Source: NZQO01 sp964639255
GTDB lineage: Bacteria; Bacteroidota; Bacteroidia; Flavobacteriales; Flavobacteriaceae
DNA length: 13,344 nucleotides
Reading direction: 5' to 3'
Assembly (NCBI GenBank): GCA_964639255.1
Contig: CAZXDP010000069.1
Span: 1 to 13,344, forward strand
Of the stretch, positions 7,104 to 13,344 are shown piece after piece (positions within the stretch are counted from its first letter, which is position 1; every line of letters begins with the position of its first letter). The translations under genes and the position numbers were made by a program. The notes under the pieces are model-generated. The model made no database searches and was not told the origin of the DNA. It saw only the letters and a program-made list of their open reading frames with translations.

Positions 7104-10100
7104 AGGTAAATAGCTCTAAAGGGGCATTGTTGCTCGCCACCACAAAATATCGTTTATCATTTACCTTTAGTTGAACTACATCTTTCGCATCAGAATCTAT
7201 GAAGGGATCGTAGGCCGTAGCGTGTTGAAATGTTCCCTTCCCATTACCCAGCAGCACATAGCCAAAATTGGCATCGTACCGAATGGTTTCCACTTCGGCA
7301 TCATAAATAGCGCCCACGCCCAAAATGTCGGTATGACCATCTTGGTTGATGTCTTCTACTATTAGGGAGAGAGTAGGGCCCAATTGGGCCTCAACCGGCA
7401 GTTTATTTATCTGAAACGTACCATTGCCCAAGTTTTCGGCATAGACAGATTCAAAAAGGTGGACGGTACGCTTAAAAGCGTCCTTCAATTTATCTTCGCC
7501 GTAGATATCCTTCATTTCCAAGCTGGCAAATTCTTTGTAAGATCCAATTTTTTCAAGCAGAAATGGGTTTTGTTCGCTGCTGCATTCCTTTCCGCGAACG
7601 GGTACTTGCCTGCCGTCGTTAATTTTGCTTAAGGCTACGTCAAAACTTCCGTTGTTATCGAAATCCTTAGCGTAGATGTATAGCGGTTTTTCTTTTTTTG
7701 GCTGAAACTTGTTGTTAATACCTAAGTTTCCGAAAACAAAATCCTCGTCGCCGTCTCCATCGAAGTCAGTAGCTACGGCACTAAACCACCAACCTTCGGT
7801 GTCTTCGAGACCTTTGGTTTGTGCAAGTTCGAAACGCCCGTTGGAATTTTTGAAAAGGGTAGGGGCCATCCATTCACCTACCACGAGGAGGTCTGGGTCG
7901 TTGTCGTTGTCATAATCGGTAAACAGCGCTTCGGAAATCATCCCGGCTTCTGCCAACGTTGGAAATTGGGGGGATATATCTGTAAAGGTGCCACCATCGT
8001 TACGAAGCAAATGGGATCGTGGGGTAAGCGGATATTTTTTTGGAACCACATTGCCACCAATGAAAATATCTAAGTCGCCATCGCCATCGATATCTGAAAC
8101 GGCCACCGCCTTTCCAGAAGTAAGCATTTTGGGAAGGGCCCTTAACGCTTTGGAAAAATTCCCGGCTCCATCGTTGAGGTAGAGCCTGTCCTGCAGGCGG
8201 GCGTCATTTTCGTCGAGCTCATATCCCGCGCTTACTACAAATAGATCGGGGTCGCCGTCTGAATCGGCATCAAAAAAAATCGCATTGGCATCTTCAAATG
8301 CAGCCTCTTTTGTCCATAGTGCTGTGTTTGATTCTTCAAAAGTGCCATCGGTTTGCTGCAGATATAGTGCGGCTGCCGCGCCAGCGGCATTGCCAACAAA
8401 GAAATCTTCCAAACCATCTTTGTTCACATCGGCAGTGGCCATTCCAGAACCCTTGCTAGATTGCTTTTGCGGTAATAGCAATTGCAGCCCATAATCGTTG
8501 AAGGTATTTTCGCGGTGGTGATAGGCAAGACCCAATGCCTCTGATTGCGCCGATTGCTTTTTGGAACTCACTTTCGAAATTGCCAAGTTTCCCTTTCTAG
8601 CAGTTTTTTGTTCGATGGTGAGCAATTGGTTAGGCTTGGTGTTTTCTACTTCTGAAATGCTACCGTCTGGCCACAGCACGCTAATGTTTTCTATAGATTG
8701 GGCGTTATCGATTCCAAAGGTAAGCTTTGGAGGCACCGAAGATTCATAACCACGGGTAAGGCGCATTTCCTGCAATTGCCATTGGTCATTGCTCTTAACG
8801 TACACTTTGGCGCCTACGCCCAGCGGATTGCCTCCGACACCTTTTAGCTGTACTTGCACATTGTTTTTATTGCTGTTGTTTTTATAGAGGCCTGCGTCAT
8901 CATCGATGTTATTGATAATCAAATCTAAATCGCCATCGTTATCTAAATCGGCGTAGGCCGCACCGTTTGAGAAGGTAGGCTGGTCCAGCCCCCAGTCTTT
9001 AGAAACTTTAGTGAAGCCAAGTTGCCGGTTGTTGTGGAACATATAATTGCTCAACTTCTCAGCGGGCAAAAGGTTAATGGCCTCTTCTAAAGTGAGTGAA
9101 ACATTTTGGGCCCTTAATTTTTTGACCTCGTTTCTAAAATCTTGGTTGGCATAGTCTTTATAAACCCCATTGGTAATAAACAGATCTTTATACCCATCAT
9201 TGTCAAAATCGGCCAATAGTGGCGCCCAACTCCAATCTGTCTTTACCATACCGCTCGATTGTCCTATTTCCTTAAATTTCCCATTTCCGTGGTTTAAGTG
9301 CAGCATATTCGCCATATAGGCGTGATGGTACCCAACCTCTACCAAGGCAAGAAAATTGGAAGTGCTCATCGATGCCATATTCTCCTTACTACGGGCGTAG
9401 TTTTCGGCAAGCATATCTACGGTGACCAAATCGGGTTCCAAATCGTTGTTGATATCGGCAAAATCGGTACCCATGCTATTAAACGAAATATGGTTGAACC
9501 GTTGGTTGATTTCATTTTTGAAAGTACCGTCCTGCTGATTTATATACAGGAAATCAGGCTCCAAAAAGTCGTTGGCTACGTAGATGTCATCCCAGCCATC
9601 GTTATTGAAATCGCCTATGGCTGCGCCGAGGCCCCAAGCTTTGTTGTATACGCCCGCCTCGCCGGTAACTTTTGTGAAAGAGCTGCCGTCGTTACGGTAC
9701 AGGTGGTCGCTGGTAGTTTCCTCAATTTGGCGTTGTATCTCGCCGCTAAGTTTGGTATTGTTCTGAAAATCGTAACGGTAATTCACCAAATACAAGTCAA
9801 GATCACCATCTTTATCGTAGTCGATGGGATAAGCTTGGGTGGAGTAGCCCGCATCGTCAAGGCCCCAGGGTTTGGCAGCTTCGGTAAAAGTGCCATTTTG
9901 GTTGTTGACGAAGAGCATGTTTCGCCTACCGTCATCATCCTGCAACGAACCGGCTTTGCATACATAGATATCCAGCCAACCGTCGGCATTCACGTCGAGC
10001 ATGGTAACGCCCGTTGAAAATCCGGTATAATCTTCGGTTTTCGACGATTTGGTAATATCTTCAAATTGAAAGTCGCCAAGATTTCTATACAATTTATTGG

Positions 10101-10371
10101 GGCCAAAGTTGGATACGAAGTAGATATCGTCTAAGCCATCGTTATCGATATCGCCCACGGCCACTCCCGCACCGGTAAATACATAGGGATAATTAATAAA
10201 GTTAAAGTCCATAGTTTGCTTTACGGCATTACGAAAAGTAATTTTTGAGGACATGCTTTCTATCTTCTGAAATTGTGGCCCGGAGGAGTTGGCCAAATGT
10301 TCGTGATGGCCTTTTTCGTTGCAGAAAACAAAAAAAATTTGGATAAAATAAAAAAAAGTACGACGGAACAT
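7093..10371 (-). CDS. VCBS/FG-GAP repeat probable lipoprotein with ASPIC/UnbV-like domain
   Basis: A 1092-residue exported protein of unknown ligand. At least fourteen Ca-binding-like repeat cores are visible, such as GDIDNDGLDDIYFVSN, GDFNNDGWDDIYVAN, ADLDNDGDLDLIINN and TDFDGDGDEDFVFGN, arranged as two propeller-like blocks. Between them, at about 8610-8870, is an ASPIC/UnbV-like segment (LGVGAKVYV, then NISVLWPDGS). The N-terminus MFRRTFFYFIQIFFVFC-NEK resembles a lipoprotein signal with Cys17, although Phe at -1 is unusual. There is no T9SS tail. I prefer ATG at 10371 to the GTG at 10410 because it starts at the signal peptide and a promoter-like box lies between the two. Large proteins of this type are common in Bacteroidota, often near SusC/SusD systems; none is present here. 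Sampled GC is about 47%. Confidence 0.88.
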   Translation of the reverse strand: MFRRTFFYFIQIFFVFCNEKGHHEHLANSSGPQFQKIESMSSKITFRNAVKQTMDFNFINYPYVFTGAGVAVGDIDNDGLDDIYFVSNFGPNKLYRNLGDFQFEDITKSSKTEDYTGFSTGVTMLDVNADGWLDIYVCKAGSLQDDDGRRNMLFVNNQNGTFTEAAKPWGLDDAGYSTQAYPIDYDKDGDLDLYLVNYRYDFQNNTKLSGEIQRQIEETTSDHLYRNDGSSFTKVTGEAGVYNKAWGLGAAIGDFNNDGWDDIYVANDFLEPDFLYINQQDGTFKNEINQRFNHISFNSMGTDFADINNDLEPDLVTVDMLAENYARSKENMASMSTSNFLALVEVGYHHAYMANMLHLNHGNGKFKEIGQSSGMVKTDWSWAPLLADFDNDGYKDLFITNGVYKDYANQDFRNEVKKLRAQNVSLTLEEAINLLPAEKLSNYMFHNNRQLGFTKVSKDWGLDQPTFSNGAAYADLDNDGDLDLIINNIDDDAGLYKNNSNKNNVQVQLKGVGGNPLGVGAKVYVKSNDQWQLQEMRLTRGYESSVPPKLTFGIDNAQSIENISVLWPDGSISEVENTKPNQLLTIEQKTARKGNLAISKVSSKKQSAQSEALGLAYHHRENTFNDYGLQLLLPQKQSSKGSGMATADVNKDGLEDFFVGNAAGAAAALYLQQTDGTFEESNTALWTKEAAFEDANAIFFDADSDGDPDLFVVSAGYELDENDARLQDRLYLNDGAGNFSKALRALPKMLTSGKAVAVSDIDGDGDLDIFIGGNVVPKKYPLTPRSHLLRNDGGTFTDISPQFPTLAEAGMISEALFTDYDNDNDPDLLVVGEWMAPTLFKNSNGRFELAQTKGLEDTEGWWFSAVATDFDGDGDEDFVFGNLGINNKFQPKKEKPLYIYAKDFDNNGSFDVALSKINDGRQVPVRGKECSSEQNPFLLEKIGSYKEFASLEMKDIYGEDKLKDAFKRTVHLFESVYAENLGNGTFQINKLPVEAQLGPTLSLIVEDINQDGHTDILGVGAIYDAEVETIRYDANFGYVLLGNGKGTFQHATAYDPFIDSDAKDVVQLKVNDKRYFVVASNNAPLELFTFNP

Positions 10372-10392
10372 TGTTAAAATATTTAGGATAAT

Positions 10393-10400
10393 CAAATATA
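10393..10400 (-). promoter_or_regulatory. Candidate -7 promoter element for the VCBS lipoprotein gene
   Basis: The minus strand reads TATATTTG, an exact fit to TAnnTTTG, ending 21 bases before the ATG at 10371. It lies inside the extra codons that a GTG start at 10410 would require, which argues for the shorter protein. No clear -33 TTG is seen; TTAACA is near that place. For the divergent adhesin gene I found no good octamer in 10411-10565. Confidence 0.45.
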
Positions 10401-10565
10401 TCAAAATCACCTAATTTGTTAAGAAAAAATTAAAAAATTTAGCCTTTCATCGTTAATGCGAGGGTCTAGTTTAAAAAATTGGGTAGATACGGTTTTATAT
10501 TCCTCATTTTTATAGTATCTTCACACTGTTTTAACATAATTAATTCTTATTTAAATTTCAGTTTT

Positions 10566-13344
10566 ATGAAAAAAATTACCTATTTGATGGTGTTTTTTGT
10601 CACTTGTTGTTTGTGGCAAACGAACGCCCAAACAACGTACAATGGTGCCGGGACACCTGCCCCTCTCGGGCCTAATTCCGGAACTACCACAACCTCAGCC
10701 GCCAATGTTAGCGCAACAGGAGTGATAGGCGCAAATCCTGGGGAATACAACCTGGACCAGGTGTCTATGAATTTGCAGCATACCTGGGCTTCGGACTTGG
10801 ATATTGTTATTGAGGCTCCGTCGGGTGCTACTGTAGACCTTTCTCTAGGAAATGGCGGTAGCACTGGCTTGGATACTCCCGCCACCTTGGTGTTTACCGA
10901 TATCAGTGGAAATAATGTCGCTGGTTGGTCTGGAGGTGCGCCTGCTGCCAACTACCAAGCAGAAGAAGGATTGCTAAATACTCTTTTTGCCGGTGAAAAT
11001 GTTAATGGTGACTGGACAATAAGCCTTACCGATAATGCTAATGGTGATGGTGGAACGTTGAACAGCTACTCCATTACATTTACTCGAATTCCTATTGGTA
11101 ACCCGCCTGTAATCGCTTGTGCAGGAGATATTTCTGCCGACACCGATCCAGGAGAATGCTCTGCCATCGTGAACTTTGCCGATGCCATTGCCTTCGATAT
11201 TGAAGATGGACCGCTAACGCCCACCCAAACTGCGGGCCCAACCAGTGGTTCTGCTTTTCCCGTTGGCGATACGACGGTTGAATATTCCGTAACCGATAGT
11301 GACGGCAATACACAAACTTGCTCGTTTATCGTAACTGTTACCGATACCGAAGCCCCGGTAGCTGAATGTCAGAACATAACAATTGAGCTTGACGCTGCCA
11401 CGGGAATGGCCATGATATTGCCATCTGATATAGATAATGGTTCTTCTGATAACTGCGGAATTGATAGCTACTCGCTCGATGTAAGTTCTTTCGACTGCTC
11501 TAACGTAGGTGAGAACACCGTAACCCTTACCGTAACCGATGCTGAAGGAAATTCTACCGATTGTACTGCTACGGTAACAGTTGAGGATAATACCGCTCCG
11601 GTAATCGCCTGTATTGGTGAGCCTGGAGATATTACGGTTATCGAGAATTTCGACGCCGGTTTGCCAGCTACTTGGTCTACCATCGTAAATACGGGAACCT
11701 GCGACTGGCAAAATGGTACCGACTTACCTACGGGCGACGATTTTACTACGCCAGCTATGTTCTTTGACGATGACGACTGCGGAAGCGGGGCACCTGCAAG
11801 TAACGTGACCCTATTGTCGGAAGCATACGATTTAACGGGCGCTGTAAGTGCCAGTATCACATATGATGTTGCTTTCCAAGAAATTAGCTTAGGAGAGACA
11901 TTTACGGTAGAAGTTTACGATGGTAGCGCTTGGCAACAAGTGGCCTTGTACGACGCAGATTTAGATCCAGATATACAAACAGAAACTATTGATGTGGCTG
12001 CCTTTATTAACGCCAATTTCCAAGTGCGTTGGACTTATGATGATGGCGGAGGTTGGGCTTGGCACGCTGGTGTAGATAACTTCCAGTTAGACTACTCAGT
12101 TCCTGCCACTCCGCTAGACGTAGTGCTGGATGCCAACGGTATGGCGACCATCGACGCTTCAGATTTATTATTGAGCGTTGAGGAAGCCTGTGGTTTCGTG
12201 GTTACAACAGGAGGTCCTGCAACTGCATCTAACGTAACGGTTTGTGGCAATGCACCGCTTGATATTCCAGCGGGTGCTCCCGGTACCACGTCAGGACCTA
12301 TGGATCCTTCCGTAGCTCCTGTAACTGAAACAGGAACTATTGGTACCGACTATACGCTCGACAATATTACTTTGAATATCGAGCATTCTTGGGCGTCAGA
12401 TATGGACATTACCCTTACTTCGCCTTCAGGAACTACTATAGATGTAATGCTTAACGATGGAGGAAGCAGTGGTCTTGATACAGCTGCTACCTTGGTATTT
12501 ACAGATGATTCTGTAAATAATGTAGACGACTTTAATGGAGATACTACCGGTCCACTCGCCGATTATCTTCCTGAAGGGGGCCTATTCAATACAGTCTTTG
12601 CCGGTGAACCCATTAATGGAGATTGGACCTTGAACATTGTTGACAATGTAGGTGGCGATTTCGGCGCTTTGAACAGCTACTGCATTACGTTTGCTCCCAT
12701 CATCGATACCGCTGTAAGCTTCGATTGCTCGCAACTGGGCGAGAACCAGATCGAGGTATTCGTTACCGACGATAGCGGAAACGTTTCTTCTTGTATCTCT
12801 ACCGTAAATGTAATCGACGAGACTGCTCCGGTACTTGTATGTGCCGATACCACCATAGAGCTTGGTGAAGACGGCACCGCCACGATAGATCCTATGGCAC
12901 TTTTGGCTGTTGCCGATGCATCCTTCGATGCGGTAGTAATTGGCAGCGATAACGGCAGCTTTGCGGTCGGCACCACAGATTTCGTGGTAACCGTTGCCAG
13001 CGATGTCACCGTCAGCTTCGACTGGGACTTCACCACCGACGATACCCTGGCCGGCTTCGATAGCTTCGGCTACCTCGTAAACGGAACCTACACCCAGCTC
13101 ACGGACGATACGTTGCTGAACCAGTCCGGTAACGCAACGGTATCCCTGGTAGCGGGCGACGTGTTCGGTTTCCGCTCTCTGTCCGATGACAATTTCGGTG
13201 GGGGGACCAGTACCACGGTGACCAACTTCGATCCCGGTTTCGACGGACAGTTCGACCCGGCCAACTGGTCCGTGATACTCGACAACTCAGACGGCGATGC
13301 CTTCTTCGTGGAGATCCCCGGCGGCCCGCTCTCCTTTGATGCCT
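10566..13344 (+). CDS. Large secreted mosaic adhesin-like protein, N-terminal 926 residues
   Basis: Open from ATG at 10566 to the right edge with no stop; the 3' end lies outside. I translated the whole frame by hand. Domain order: signal peptide 1-21 (MKKITYLMVFFVTCCLWQTNA, then Q); P-like domain about 23-175 (core 61-172, with HTWASDLDI and NGDWTISLTDN); HYR-like unit 180-261; HYR-like unit 262-342; start of a third HYR unit at 343; MAM/choice-of-anchor-J-like domain about 360-512 (ENFDAGLPATWS); HYR fragment 516-544; second P-like domain about 566-713; HYR fragment 715-751; fourth HYR unit from 752; and an FDWDFTTDD...GYLVNG domain 814-891. Such proteins in flavobacteria usually end in a T9SS sorting domain, which is expected but not visible. 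No enzymatic domain is recognised. Likely role is surface adhesion, by inference. Confidence 0.87.
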   Translation, partial: MKKITYLMVFFVTCCLWQTNAQTTYNGAGTPAPLGPNSGTTTTSAANVSATGVIGANPGEYNLDQVSMNLQHTWASDLDIVIEAPSGATVDLSLGNGGSTGLDTPATLVFTDISGNNVAGWSGGAPAANYQAEEGLLNTLFAGENVNGDWTISLTDNANGDGGTLNSYSITFTRIPIGNPPVIACAGDISADTDPGECSAIVNFADAIAFDIEDGPLTPTQTAGPTSGSAFPVGDTTVEYSVTDSDGNTQTCSFIVTVTDTEAPVAECQNITIELDAATGMAMILPSDIDNGSSDNCGIDSYSLDVSSFDCSNVGENTVTLTVTDAEGNSTDCTATVTVEDNTAPVIACIGEPGDITVIENFDAGLPATWSTIVNTGTCDWQNGTDLPTGDDFTTPAMFFDDDDCGSGAPASNVTLLSEAYDLTGAVSASITYDVAFQEISLGETFTVEVYDGSAWQQVALYDADLDPDIQTETIDVAAFINANFQVRWTYDDGGGWAWHAGVDNFQLDYSVPATPLDVVLDANGMATIDASDLLLSVEEACGFVVTTGGPATASNVTVCGNAPLDIPAGAPGTTSGPMDPSVAPVTETGTIGTDYTLDNITLNIEHSWASDMDITLTSPSGTTIDVMLNDGGSSGLDTAATLVFTDDSVNNVDDFNGDTTGPLADYLPEGGLFNTVFAGEPINGDWTLNIVDNVGGDFGALNSYCITFAPIIDTAVSFDCSQLGENQIEVFVTDDSGNVSSCISTVNVIDETAPVLVCADTTIELGEDGTATIDPMALLAVADASFDAVVIGSDNGSFAVGTTDFVVTVASDVTVSFDWDFTTDDTLAGFDSFGYLVNGTYTQLTDDTLLNQSGNATVSLVAGDVFGFRSLSDDNFGGGTSTTVTNFDPGFDGQFDPANWSVILDNSDGDAFFVEIPGGPLSFDA
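10746..11081 (+). repeat. P-like domain copy 1 within the adhesin gene
   Basis: Codes for residues 61-172, from YNLDQVS to SYSITF. It aligns end to end with the copy at 12351-12692, sharing HxWASDxDI, GLDTxATLVFTD, FAGExxNGDWT and LNSYxITF. By eye about half the residues are identical (112 versus 114 residues). The fold resembles the proprotein convertase P domain that often occurs in bacterial exoproteins. Confidence 0.8.
12351..12692 (+). repeat. P-like domain copy 2 within the adhesin gene
   Basis: Codes for residues 596-709, from YTLDNIT to SYCITF, the partner of the copy at 10746-11081. It sits between two pieces of a HYR-like unit. Most of it is AT-rich: a hand count gives about 39% GC over 12361-12540. 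Confidence 0.8.

Noticed and set aside
9298..10017. 239-codon open frame on the plus strand, opposite the 1092-aa propeller gene
   Set aside because: It lies wholly antisense to clear repeat-coding sequence, has no recognisable family, and the DxDxDG repeats bias the opposite strand toward open frames.
3631..10371. Possible polysaccharide utilisation locus, because VCBS/ASPIC proteins often accompany one
   Set aside because: No SusC/SusD pair, glycoside hydrolase, sulfatase or regulator is present in the window.
10372..10410. GTG start adding 13 residues to the 1092-aa propeller protein
   Set aside because: It would place extra hydrophobic residues before a good signal peptide and would overlap a TAnnTTTG promoter box.
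10580..13285. Several minus-strand frames of 60-165 codons opposite the adhesin gene
   Set aside because: They are antisense to a continuous 926-codon frame with recognisable domains, are rich in Ser, Thr and Val as expected for shadows, and lack family features.
1..13344. CRISPR array, transposon, prophage or known defence module
   Set aside because: I saw no regularly spaced direct repeats, transposase or integrase motifs, terminal inverted repeats, or defence-gene signatures on either strand.

Overview
The window looks like a chromosomal segment of a Bacteroidota member, most likely a flavobacterium. The evidence is a type IX secretion system (T9SS) C-terminal sorting domain, signal peptides ending in A-Q, several TAnnTTTG-type promoter boxes, weak or absent Shine-Dalgarno sequences, a tRNA without an encoded CCA, and the grouping of ddl and coaD divergent from a PASTA protein and rluD.

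Region 1 (1-3618) is core genome. It holds the 3' end of a tRNA-Glu, rpsT (ribosomal protein S20) with a clear terminator, the minus-strand pair ddl-coaD (cell-wall precursor and CoA synthesis), and a divergent plus-strand pair of a membrane-anchored PASTA protein and an RluD-type pseudouridine synthase. The ddl/PASTA divergence carries two copies of the same promoter octamer facing opposite ways.

Region 2 (3631-10371) is more accessory. Two minus-strand genes encode FG-GAP/VCBS beta-propeller exoproteins: a 584-aa T9SS cargo and a 1092-aa probable lipoprotein with an ASPIC/UnbV-like domain. They flank a short plus-strand pair, yaaA (peroxide stress) and an atypical uracil-DNA-glycosylase-superfamily protein with a TTG start. 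The gene ends are packed: 12 bp separate rluD from the T9SS cargo gene, and the glycosylase gene overlaps the 1092-aa gene tail to tail by 11 bp.

Region 3 (10566 to the right edge) is the start of a very large plus-strand secreted protein. It is open for 926 codons and cut by the window. It has a signal peptide, two proprotein-convertase-P-like domains, HYR-like immunoglobulin-fold units and a MAM/choice-of-anchor-J-like domain. At least one HYR unit appears to be split by two inserted domains, and base composition rises sharply toward the edge. This mosaic surface protein is the most interesting object here. I see no CRISPR array, insertion sequence, phage gene or recognisable defence system. 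No stretch over 300 bases lacks a gene; the longest gap, about 190 bases, is the divergent region 10372-10565.
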